Shown here: in pieces, positions 15,920 to 23,602 of the stretch | How the letters are laid out: every line of letters begins with the position of its first letter | How positions within the stretch are numbered: position 1 is the first letter of the stretch | From: Bradyrhizobium sp. Ai1a-2 | Lineage (GTDB): Bacteria; Pseudomonadota; Alphaproteobacteria; Rhizobiales; Xanthobacteraceae | Reading direction: 5' to 3' | Length of the DNA: 64,000 nt | NCBI RefSeq assembly: GCF_000426245.1 | Contig: NZ_AUEZ01000052.1 | Coordinates: 1 to 64,000 of the forward strand | Translations under genes and position numbers: made by a program | The notes under the pieces: generated by a model | Told to the model about the DNA's origin: nothing | Database searches by the model: none | Seen by the model: the letters and a program-made list of their open reading frames with translations, nothing else

Positions 15920-16648
15920 TCAGTTCGTGCCGTTCACCTCCGAGATCCGGGGCGCGGCGAGCTCGACGAATTCCATGGTTATCGTGAAATGCTTGGACAA
16001 TGCGATGACGGCGGCGTCCGCGTCGCGCCTGCGCACGGCTTCGACGATCGCGGCATGCTCGGCTTCGACATCGCGCGGCTTGCCGACCTCGCGCCGGATC
16101 GACAGCCGGCGATAGCGCTCGCTCTGCTCGTGCAATTCGTCGCGAAAGCCGAGCAGCCATCGCGAGCCGCAAGCATTGACGAGCGCGCGATGAAAGACGC
16201 GGTGGCGCACCACCCATTCCTCATAGTGCACGCCCGGCTGATCGGGATAGCGGTAGGGAACCGCCCTGAGGGCCTCCCAGGCGGCCTCGACGGCCGCGAG
16301 CCAGGCCGCGTCGCCGCGCTCGATCGAACGCCGTAGCGCCAATCCCTCGATATCGATCCGTGTCTGCGTGACGTCGGCGAGATCGGCCAGCGAGACCGGG
16401 CTGACGCGAAAGCCGCGCTGGTCGGAGGCCTGCACCAATCCATCCGCCACCAGCCGCGACAGCGCCTCGCGCACCGCGGCAAGGCTGACGGAAAACTGCT
16501 TTGCCAGACCTGCGATGTGGAGCTTCTGGCCGGGCAACAGCCGGGTCGCAAGAATGTCCGCGCGCAGCCGCTCCTGCACCGCCGAAGTCAGGCTTCGCGG
16601 CCGTTCCTCGCCAAATCCCTCACGAAAACTCAACCGGATCTCGTCCAT
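15920..16648 (-). CDS. GntR-family (FCD/FadR subgroup) transcriptional regulator
   Basis: A 242-residue regulator with an N-terminal winged helix (residues about 20-85, HIAGLAKQFSVSLAAVREAL) and an all-helical FCD ligand domain. The domain shows the metal and ligand histidines in RHRVFHRALVNACGS and in EAEHAAIVEAV. It is the first gene in the same direction as the transporter/deacetylase/FAH/MetE-like operon and ends 53 bp before the receptor gene, so it is the likely local regulator. A palindrome lies 41 bp upstream of its start. Confidence 0.92.
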   Translation of the reverse strand: MDEIRLSFREGFGEERPRSLTSAVQERLRADILATRLLPGQKLHIAGLAKQFSVSLAAVREALSRLVADGLVQASDQRGFRVSPVSLADLADVTQTRIDIEGLALRRSIERGDAAWLAAVEAAWEALRAVPYRYPDQPGVHYEEWVVRHRVFHRALVNACGSRWLLGFRDELHEQSERYRRLSIRREVGKPRDVEAEHAAIVEAVRRRDADAAVIALSKHFTITMEFVELAAPRISEVNGTN

Positions 16649-16688
16649 GGCGGCGGAGATTGACGAGCTCGATCACTGCCGTCAATCG

Positions 16689-16700
16689 AAAATCGATTTT
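16689..16700. promoter_or_regulatory. Candidate GntR operator palindrome
   Basis: AAAATCGATTTT is a perfect 12-bp palindrome located 41 bp upstream of the gntR-like ATG, in an otherwise unremarkable 260-bp gap. FCD regulators often bind short palindromes upstream of their own gene. The assignment rests on symmetry and position only. Confidence 0.4.
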
Positions 16701-16908
16701 TTGTGATGTCGAGTTCCACGATGCGACCATGCGCCTCGCGACGTCGAGGTAGCTAGCCCTGGTATTGCGGATGCCATTTCGCAGTCGCGAAAAATCTGAC
16801 TGCTTTGAAACACTGAGCAGCGTACGCCGAAGGTCTGCTGCGTCATCACGGTGGACAGGCTGACCGGACTTATGTGGCCGGAGCAAGCGGGAACGGCGCA
16901 GAGTCCAA

Positions 16909-18924
16909 CTAGGCGGCGTGGGTCGAGCGCGGCTTCTCGCCAAGAAGCGCGGGAATCTGTTCGGCCGGAACCGGCCGGCCGATGAAATAGCCTTGGGCTT
17001 CGTCGCAATTCGTTTGGCGCAGATATTCAAGCTGGTCGGCTGTCTCCACGCCTTCCGCCACCACGCCGATGCGCAGCTCCTGCGCGAGCCCGATCACGGA
17101 TTTGACGATCGCGGCGCAGTCGGGCTGTACCAGCATGTCACGAATGAAAGACTGGTCGATCTTGATGCGGCTGAAGGGCAGTTTGCGCAAATACGTCAGC
17201 GACGAGAAGCCGGTGCCGAAATCATCGAGCGCAACCGTCACCCCCAAATCCAGCAGCGAGTTCAGGATCGACAAGGCTGATCCATATTTTGCGATCAGCA
17301 TCGATTCCGTGATCTCGATCTCGAGCCGATCGGGGCGCACGCCGGCTTGCGTAAGCGCCTGCACGATCGTCTGCAGGATGCCGGCATTGTTGAATTGCAC
17401 CGCAGAGAAATTCACGGCCACACGGATGTCGTCGGGCCATTCCGCAAGCGTCAAACAGGCGCGGAGGACCACCCATTCGCCGATCTGGTGGATCAGCCCG
17501 GTCTCTTCCGCGATCGGAATGAAGTCGCTGGGCGACACCAGCCCACGCTCGGGATGCTGCCAGCGCAGCAGCGCTTCGAACCCGGTGATGCGTTCTTCCC
17601 CGATCTCGATGAATGGCTGATAGACCAGGAACAACTCGTCCCGCTCGATCGCCCCTTCCAGATCCCGTCGCAACGCCAGGCGATCGCGCGCCGACTTGTC
17701 GTCGCCGGGTTCGAAGAAGCAGATCGTGCCGGGTCCCGCCTTCTTGGCGCGATACAGCGCGATGTCGACATGTTTCATGAGGTCATGGGGCGTGTTGCCG
17801 TCGCGCGGCGCCAGCACGATGCCGACGCTGGTCGCCCCGACCGCTTCGCGCCCATCGATCACGAACGGATCGTCGAAGGAGGCAACGAAACACTCGGCGA
17901 TCTCGAAGGCCTCTTTCGGCCTGGTCAGATTGGTCATGATCAGCGCGAACTCGTCGCCACCGATGCGCGCAACATTCTCGGTCGCGCGAGTGCAGCGCTG
18001 CAATCGTGCAGCCGCCTGCACCAGAAATTCGTCGCCGGCAGGATGGCCGAACTTGTCGTTCACTTCCTTGAAGCGGTCGAGATCGAGCAGCAGGATGGTA
18101 AACTCCTCGCCGGTGCGTGCCAGCCGGTTAAGCGCAGCCTCCAGGGTTTCGTTGAAGGCAATACGGTTGGGCAGGCCCGTCAGCGGATCCCGCCGCACGG
18201 TCCGCTCAGCTTCGAGCTGGGTGATGATGCGCCGCGTGAATTCGAAGGAATTGACGAACACGGCGCGCAACAGTACGAAGCCATAGCTCGCGAGCAGGAT
18301 TGCGACCAGCAGGTAGGCCAAATCGCCTATCCTGTACAGGCAGATCGTGCAGCCGAGAAAGATCGGCGCGGTAAAGGCGATGGCGGCGATCGGGATGGTG
18401 GAAAAGGCGAGCGCGCCGCCGGCAAGCATTCCGGCGCAAAGACAGGTAATCACAAGTTGGCCGCCGTTGGACGCGTTGGCAAAGAACGCCACCGGAACGA
18501 TTGCCCACGCGGAGCCCAGCATGAATGCGTTCAGCACCAATCGATACATGGTGCGGCGGGAGACGAACTGCGGCTTGGCGATTCGTTGCGACGTGCGTGA
18601 CTGCCATCCGAGCCATGCTGTGCCGCCGGCCACGGCCGCGGTCCAGATGGTGGCATCAAGCCAGTCCGCCGAGCGCCAGAGCGCGATCGCAAGTATGATC
18701 GCGTTGCATGCATTGGCCAGCATGAAACCGACCGCATGGCCGAGCACAAGCGACACCTGCTCGGAGCGGATGTAGCCGGCGACTGTCTCGTCCGTTGCTG
18801 GTCCGCCGAATGCGGTGAGATCGCCGGCGAACAGCTTCGAGAAATATGAGCCCAGATACGTCCGCATCCCTCGCCCTGCAGGCTTGGCCCCAAGGCGGGC
18901 GCCGATGGCGGAACCTCGCCGCAA
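16909..18924 (-). CDS. Membrane GGDEF-EAL bifunctional cyclic-di-GMP protein
   Basis: A 671-residue protein. The N-terminal part (about 60-240) has several hydrophobic segments with no recognised sensor domain. A GGDEF domain follows (about 250-410) with an intact RIGGDEFALIM active site. The C-terminal EAL domain (about 425-660) has FEALLRW, DDFGTGFSSLTYL and EGVETADQLEYL. Both diguanylate cyclase and phosphodiesterase sites look intact. The inhibitory I-site position reads RATE instead of RxxD, so product inhibition may be weak. A second ATG at residue 20 (18867) is an alternative start. It stands alone. Confidence 0.93.
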   Translation of the reverse strand: MRRGSAIGARLGAKPAGRGMRTYLGSYFSKLFAGDLTAFGGPATDETVAGYIRSEQVSLVLGHAVGFMLANACNAIILAIALWRSADWLDATIWTAAVAGGTAWLGWQSRTSQRIAKPQFVSRRTMYRLVLNAFMLGSAWAIVPVAFFANASNGGQLVITCLCAGMLAGGALAFSTIPIAAIAFTAPIFLGCTICLYRIGDLAYLLVAILLASYGFVLLRAVFVNSFEFTRRIITQLEAERTVRRDPLTGLPNRIAFNETLEAALNRLARTGEEFTILLLDLDRFKEVNDKFGHPAGDEFLVQAAARLQRCTRATENVARIGGDEFALIMTNLTRPKEAFEIAECFVASFDDPFVIDGREAVGATSVGIVLAPRDGNTPHDLMKHVDIALYRAKKAGPGTICFFEPGDDKSARDRLALRRDLEGAIERDELFLVYQPFIEIGEERITGFEALLRWQHPERGLVSPSDFIPIAEETGLIHQIGEWVVLRACLTLAEWPDDIRVAVNFSAVQFNNAGILQTIVQALTQAGVRPDRLEIEITESMLIAKYGSALSILNSLLDLGVTVALDDFGTGFSSLTYLRKLPFSRIKIDQSFIRDMLVQPDCAAIVKSVIGLAQELRIGVVAEGVETADQLEYLRQTNCDEAQGYFIGRPVPAEQIPALLGEKPRSTHAA

Positions 18925-19166
18925 AGCTTTGACAAACTATGAACTATGGGCCGGGCGGACATCGCAACAACACGTTGTGATGACCTTGCCCGGATGCATC
19001 GCTAACAAATCGATACAAATGCGCTTGGCGGCGATCGGGTGGCGCGGCCGGCGGAGCCGCCAATTGAGCGTGGAAGTCAGGGCCCTCGGGCCCAGGCGCA
19101 TGGCCATAAGTCTTTTCAAATTGTAGCTTTGTCTGTACGACCACAGAAAAATATTGGGGGAAACAA

Positions 19167-20780
19167 ATGAACAATAACAGCGACAGTTTGGAATTTGATT
19201 ACGTTGTCGTGGGCGCCGGTTCCGCCGGTTGCGTGCTCGCCAATCGCTTGAGCGCCGACGGCAAGAGCTCGGTTCTGCTGCTCGAGGCTGGGCCCAAGGA
19301 CACCAACATCTGGATCCATGTGCCGCTCGGCTATGGAAAGCTGTTCAAGGAAAAAACCGTCAACTGGATGTACCAGACCGAGCCCGAGCCGGAACTGCAC
19401 GGGCGGCAGGTCTTTCAGCCCCGCGGAAAAGTGCTGGGCGGTTCGAGTTCGATCAACGGTCTCCTCTATGTGCGCGGCCAGCACGAGGATTATGATCGCT
19501 GGCGCCAGCGCGGCAATGCCGGCTGGGGCTATGACGACGTGCTGCCGTATTTCAAGCGAGCGGAAGACCAGCAGCGCGGCGCGAACAATTATCACGGCAC
19601 GGGTGGTCCGCTGCCAGTCTCCGATTGGCGGCATCACGATGCGCTGTCAGAAGCCTTCGTGAAGGCGGCCGCCGAGGTCGGCATTCCCACCAATCCCGAT
19701 TTCAATGGTGCGAAGCAGGAAGGCGCCGGCTTCTTCCAGACCACGACGCGGCGCGGCCGCCGCGCCTCCAGCGCATTCTCCTATCTGCGCCCGGCGATGA
19801 AGCGCGGCAATCTGCATGTCGAGACCTCGGCGCTGGCGCAGCGCATCGTCTTCGAGGGCCGCCGTGCGCGCGCCGTCGAATTCAAGCAGGAGGGACGTGT
19901 CCGCACGGCGCGTGCGCGGCGCGAGATACTGGTCTCCAGCGGCGCTTACAACTCACCGCAACTGCTGCAGCTCTCCGGCGTCGGTCCGGCGGAATTGTTG
20001 AAGAAGCATGGCATCGAGATCGTGCTCGACCAGCCCGGTGTCGGCAATGATCTGCAGGATCATCTGCAGGTGCGGCTGATCACGCGCTGCCTGCAGCGTG
20101 TCACGCTCAACGACGTCGTCAATCATCCGCTGCGCCGCATCTGGGCGGGTGCGCATTATGCGGCCTTGCGGCGCGGACCGCTGACGATCGCCGCAGGCAC
20201 CTCGGGCGCATTCTTCAAGACCGATCCGCGACTGGCGACGCCGGACATCCAGATCCACTTCATCCCGTTCTCGACCGACAAGATGGGCGAGAACCTGCAC
20301 ACCTTCTCGGGCTTCACCGCCTCGGTCTGCCAGCTCCGCCCGGAAAGCCGCGGCTCGCTTCGCATCAGGAGCGCGGACCCGTCGGTGCCGCCGGAAATCC
20401 GCATCAATTATCTTTCGACCGAAACCGATCGCCGCGCCTTCATCGACGGGCTCCGCATCCTGCGCAAGATCCTGGCGGCACCGGCGCTGAAGGCCTATTG
20501 CGCGGGGGAGGTCGAGCCAGGTCCGAAGACAGTCAGCGATGAGGACCTGCTCGATTTCTGCCGCCGCACTGGCTCAACGGTCTATCACCCGACCTCGACC
20601 TGCCGCATGGGCAACGATGCGCTGGCCGTCGTCGACCAGCGCCTCAAGGTGCGCGGCATCGAAGGCTTGCGCGTGGTCGATGCCTCGATCATGCCCGACC
20701 TGATGTCGGGCAACACCAACGCGCCGACGATCATGATCGCGGAGAAGGCATCCGATATGATTTTGGAGGATGCGCGGTAA
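19167..20780 (+). CDS. GMC-family FAD oxidoreductase (choline dehydrogenase-like)
   Basis: A 537-residue flavoenzyme that oxidises an alcohol. The N-terminal FAD motif is VVVGAGSAGCVLANRLS, GMC signature 1 lies around FQPRGKVLGGSSSINGLLYV, and the C-terminal active-site parts are STVYHPTSTCRMG (His) and MSGNTNAPTIMIAEKAS (Asn). It resembles the alcohol/choline dehydrogenase branch, but the substrate is not evident and no bet genes are nearby. GGGGA precedes the ATG. The 240-bp upstream gap has a short GGGCCC-TC-GGGCCC hairpin-like sequence near 19081 but no clear promoter. Confidence 0.92.
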   Translation: MNNNSDSLEFDYVVVGAGSAGCVLANRLSADGKSSVLLLEAGPKDTNIWIHVPLGYGKLFKEKTVNWMYQTEPEPELHGRQVFQPRGKVLGGSSSINGLLYVRGQHEDYDRWRQRGNAGWGYDDVLPYFKRAEDQQRGANNYHGTGGPLPVSDWRHHDALSEAFVKAAAEVGIPTNPDFNGAKQEGAGFFQTTTRRGRRASSAFSYLRPAMKRGNLHVETSALAQRIVFEGRRARAVEFKQEGRVRTARARREILVSSGAYNSPQLLQLSGVGPAELLKKHGIEIVLDQPGVGNDLQDHLQVRLITRCLQRVTLNDVVNHPLRRIWAGAHYAALRRGPLTIAAGTSGAFFKTDPRLATPDIQIHFIPFSTDKMGENLHTFSGFTASVCQLRPESRGSLRIRSADPSVPPEIRINYLSTETDRRAFIDGLRILRKILAAPALKAYCAGEVEPGPKTVSDEDLLDFCRRTGSTVYHPTSTCRMGNDALAVVDQRLKVRGIEGLRVVDASIMPDLMSGNTNAPTIMIAEKASDMILEDAR

Positions 20781-20811
20781 TCTACGGGCTGCCGCGCCTG
20801 CAAACACCGCT

Positions 20812-20911
20812 GTCATCATCCGCGAAGGCGGATGATCCAGTAAACGCCGGCCTTAGTTTAACGGGCGCTGGTGGTTACTGGATGCCCCGCCTTCGCGGGG
20901 CATGACGGAGT
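20812..20911. repeat. Intergenic inverted-repeat element (GATGATCCAGTA family)
   Basis: GTCATCATCCGCGAAGGCGG lies at the left, GATGATCCAGTA inside, and GTTACTGGATGCCCCGCC followed by TTCGCGGGGCATGACGGAG at the right. The ends can fold on each other as well as into local hairpins. A second copy lies at 60942-61045. It sits between the convergent GMC and hemE genes. Confidence 0.75.
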
Positions 20912-20920
20912 GTGGAACCG

Positions 20921-21973
20921 TCAACCCCGATACGCCCGCACCCGCTTTACCATCTGCTCGACATGGGCGATCGGCGTCTCCGGCTGGATGCCGTGGCCGA
21001 GATTGAAGATCAGCCGGCCCTTGCCGTAGGTCTCGAGCACATCGTCGATCGCGCGATCGAGCGCCTCGCCACCGGTGATCAACGCGAGCGGATCGAGATT
21101 GCCCTGTATCGCGACTCGGCTCTGCACGCGCTCGCGGATCATCGCTGGCTCCGCGGTCCAGTCGATGCTGACGGCGTTGACGCCGGTTGCTTCCACATAG
21201 GCGGGAAGCATGCCGGCTGCGCCACGGGGGAAGCCGATGATCTTGGCGCCCGGCACCTGTTTGCGCACGCCCTCGACGATGCGGCGCGCGGGCTCGATCG
21301 ACCAGCGTTCGAATTCGCGCGGCGGCAACACGCCGGCCCAGGTGTCGAACAGCTGCAGGCAGTCGGCGCCCGCTTTCAACTGGCCGACGAGATAGTGGAT
21401 CGAATTCTCCACCAGCGTATCGATAATGGCGGCGAACGATTGCGGGTGCCGATAGGCCATCATCCGCGCCGGCGCCTGGTCGGGCGTGCCCTGGCCTGCG
21501 ACCATATAGGTCGCGACCGTCCACGGCGCGCCGCAGAATCCGATCAGCGCGATTTTGTCGTCGAGCTCGCGCCGCACGCGGCGCAGCGCTTCATAGACCG
21601 GCTCGAGCTTTGTGAAGTCCGCATCCGCGGCAAGCGTGTTCACTTTCTCGGGCGTATCGAGCGGATCGAGCCGCGGACCTTCGCCGGCCTCGAACCGCAC
21701 CGAGCGGCCGAGCGCATAGGGAATGACGAGGATGTCGGAGAAGATGATGGCCGCATCGAAGTTGAAGCGGCGGATCGGCTGCAGCGTGACTTCGGCGGCA
21801 TAGTCCGGCGTGAAGCACAGATCGAGGAAGCTGCCGGCCTTGGTGCGCAGTTCGCGGTATTCCGGCAGATAGCGGCCGGCCTGTCGCATCATCCAGATCG
21901 GCGGGACCGGCTGGCGCTTGCCGGCAAGCACATCAAGAAGCGGCTTGGAGGAATCTCGGGATTCTTGGGACAA
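20921..21973 (-). CDS. hemE: Uroporphyrinogen decarboxylase
   Basis: Removes four carboxyl groups from uroporphyrinogen III to give coproporphyrinogen III in haem synthesis. The protein has 350 residues from a TTG start at 21973 with AGGA 9 bp upstream; the open frame extends further but that part is not conserved. Family motifs are intact: PPIWMMRQAGRYLPEYRELR near the N-terminus, the FSDILVIPYALG loop with the catalytic Asp, and GFCGAPWTVATYM. hemE is usually about 345 residues. No other haem gene is next to it here. Confidence 0.96.
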   Translation of the reverse strand: MSQESRDSSKPLLDVLAGKRQPVPPIWMMRQAGRYLPEYRELRTKAGSFLDLCFTPDYAAEVTLQPIRRFNFDAAIIFSDILVIPYALGRSVRFEAGEGPRLDPLDTPEKVNTLAADADFTKLEPVYEALRRVRRELDDKIALIGFCGAPWTVATYMVAGQGTPDQAPARMMAYRHPQSFAAIIDTLVENSIHYLVGQLKAGADCLQLFDTWAGVLPPREFERWSIEPARRIVEGVRKQVPGAKIIGFPRGAAGMLPAYVEATGVNAVSIDWTAEPAMIRERVQSRVAIQGNLDPLALITGGEALDRAIDDVLETYGKGRLIFNLGHGIQPETPIAHVEQMVKRVRAYRG

Positions 21974-22049
21974 GAAAGGTTCCTGCTGAAACGGCTGACA
22001 TTTTGACGCTTCTGATACACGGCGCGGCGCGCCCGGCCAAGGCAGATCT

Positions 22050-22075
22050 GGAACTGCCGGAGAGCACAGTGCGTT
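22050..22075 (+). promoter_or_regulatory. EcfG-type (general stress sigma) promoter
   Basis: GGAAC at 22050-22054 and CGTT at 22072-22075 are separated by 17 bp. This matches the alphaproteobacterial EcfG consensus GGAAC-N16/17-CGTT exactly. It ends 26 bp before the ATG of the 73-residue gene, leaving room for a short leader containing GGAGGGA. The downstream gene is thus a likely member of the PhyR/EcfG stress regulon. Confidence 0.65.
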
Positions 22076-22100
22076 GATTGGGCGCAAATGGAGGGAGCAT

Positions 22101-22322
22101 ATGGCTGAGAAATTCAATCCGGCGCCGCATGACAAGCATGCCGATGACCCGCGCGAGGCGCTCGCCGCCGACCGCGAGACGCACGAGAAGCTCGAGGCTG
22201 GCCTGGAGCACACCTTCCCGGCCTCCGATCCCGTGAGCGCGGCCCAGCCCTCGCCGACAAAGCACGACGGCGAGCGCGAAGACCAGTCGCTCTGGGAAAA
22301 GGTGAAGGCGGTGTTCCGCTAA
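22101..22322 (+). CDS. Conserved small hydrophilic protein, probably stress-induced
   Basis: A 73-residue, highly charged protein without membrane segment or signal. It contains the phrase EAGLEHTFPASDPVSAAQPS, a recurring motif of short rhizobial proteins of unknown function, and ends with WEKVKAVFR. GGAGGGA precedes the ATG at 22101. It is read away from hemE and lies under an EcfG-like promoter. Its sequence suggests a disordered protein; no enzymatic motif is seen. Confidence 0.8.
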   Translation: MAEKFNPAPHDKHADDPREALAADRETHEKLEAGLEHTFPASDPVSAAQPSPTKHDGEREDQSLWEKVKAVFR

Positions 22323-22328
22323 CCGCTG

Positions 22329-22446
22329 CCGTCCTCGCGAAGGCGAGGACCCATAACCACAGGATTAGTGCTACGCTCGGAACGGCGTTCTGAGCCTTCT
22401 TCGAACGTCAGTGGTTATGAGTCCCGGCTCAAGGCCGGGACGACGG
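22329..22446. repeat. Intergenic inverted-repeat element
   Basis: CCGTCCTCGCGAAGGCGAGG at the left and CCCGGCTCAAGGCCGGGACG at the right are local hairpins. ATAACCAC and GTGGTTAT pair across the element. The overall layout is like the GATGATCCAGTA family, but the sequence differs. It lies between convergent genes and may also stop transcription. Confidence 0.65.
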
Positions 22447-22459
22447 CATCCAACAATGT

Positions 22460-22690
22460 TCAATAATGCGGCGGCCGCTCGTTGATCGGGGCGGCCGTAT
22501 TGCTTTCGGCCTCCTGCAGCCGCTCGCGCAATTCCTCCATCTGCCGCGTCAGCGCATCGATCTGCTTCCATTGCGCGGTGATGGTCTCGTTCAGCGTCTC
22601 CAGCGTATCGTCCTGATAAGCGATCCGCGTCTCCAGCGCATCGATGCGCTCGGCAAGCGCCTTGGCATCAGTCGTCTTCGCGTCAGTCAT
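22460..22690 (-). CDS. slyX: SlyX-family protein
   Basis: A 76-residue coiled-coil protein with the SlyX pattern: RIDALETRIAYQDDTLETLN, then a heptad-rich stretch, and the invariant C-terminal PPHY. The cellular role of SlyX is not established. Its start overlaps the trhO stop region by 8 bp, so the two form a small operon with trhO first. Confidence 0.93.
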   Translation of the reverse strand: MTDAKTTDAKALAERIDALETRIAYQDDTLETLNETITAQWKQIDALTRQMEELRERLQEAESNTAAPINERPPHY

Positions 22691-23432
22691 GCGCCGCTCC
22701 GTTGCCGCGCTCGCGCAAACCGTGGCCGAGCGCGACCCGTTCGTCGAACACGAAACATTCGCCGCGCCAGCGGCTGTCTTGCTTCGGCATCTCCTCCAGA
22801 TATTTGAGGATGCCGCCCTTCAGGTGGTAGACCTCGCCGAACCCGCGCGAGAGCAAAAAGCTGCTCGCCTTCTCGCAGCGGATGCCGCCGGTGCAGAACA
22901 TCGCGATCTTCTTGTGCCTGGCGGGATCGAGCTCGCGCGCGGCAAAATCCTTGAACTGTCCGAAATTCTTGATGCCGGGATCGAGCGCGCCCTCGAACGT
23001 ACCCATGGCGACCTCGAAGGCATTGCGGGTGTCGATCACAAGCGTGTCAGGATCGGCGATCAGCGCATTCCACTCGGCCGGATCGACATAGATCCCGACC
23101 TGCCGCGTCGGATCGACGGAGGCATCCCCGAGCGTGACGATCTCCTTCTTCAGCCGCACCTTCAGCCGCTGGAACGGCATTGCGGAGGCTTCCGAGAATT
23201 TCAGCTCGAGCCTGTCGAGCCGGCCGCCGAACAGCGCGCCGTGCCGCAGTTCCCCGACAAAGGCGTCGATCGCCCCGGTGCGTCCTGCGATCGTGCCATT
23301 GACGCCCTCGCTCGCCAGCAGGATGCTGCCTTTCAATCCGAGACCCGCACAGATTGCATGTAGAGGATCGCGCAGCTCCCGGTAATCTGGCAGGCTGGCG
23401 AACTGGTACAGGGCGGCGACTTTCAGCTGCAT
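22683..23432 (-). CDS. trhO: tRNA uridine-34 5-hydroxylase (rhodanese-like)
   Basis: TrhO (YceA) performs oxygen-dependent hydroxylation of uridine 34 in certain tRNAs. The 249-residue protein has the N-terminal acylphosphatase-like part (LKGSILLASEGVNGTIAG), a rhodanese domain (about 120-220) and the catalytic Cys in MFCTGGIRCEKAS. A short tail (WRGECFVFDERVALG) is also typical. The length fits the family. Confidence 0.94.
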   Translation of the reverse strand: MQLKVAALYQFASLPDYRELRDPLHAICAGLGLKGSILLASEGVNGTIAGRTGAIDAFVGELRHGALFGGRLDRLELKFSEASAMPFQRLKVRLKKEIVTLGDASVDPTRQVGIYVDPAEWNALIADPDTLVIDTRNAFEVAMGTFEGALDPGIKNFGQFKDFAARELDPARHKKIAMFCTGGIRCEKASSFLLSRGFGEVYHLKGGILKYLEEMPKQDSRWRGECFVFDERVALGHGLRERGNGAAHD

Positions 23433-23602
23433 GGCGAGGGTTTATCAGGCGGGTCGCCGAGCGAAAACCCTTTGTCGGGGCGGATTTCGCTGCGCAACGC
23501 AGCCTTGGCATGCCAGCCATTGCCGAGAACGGCATGAATATGTCATGTAGCTCCCGCCCCGCCGGGAACTTCCATGCAGAACAACCAAGTGAGCTACCTT
23601 TA

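Noticed and set aside
21974..22213. Longer HemE N-terminus from 22213
   Set aside because: The extra 80 residues overlap the divergent small gene and its EcfG promoter and are not part of the HemE family, which starts near the TTG at 21973.
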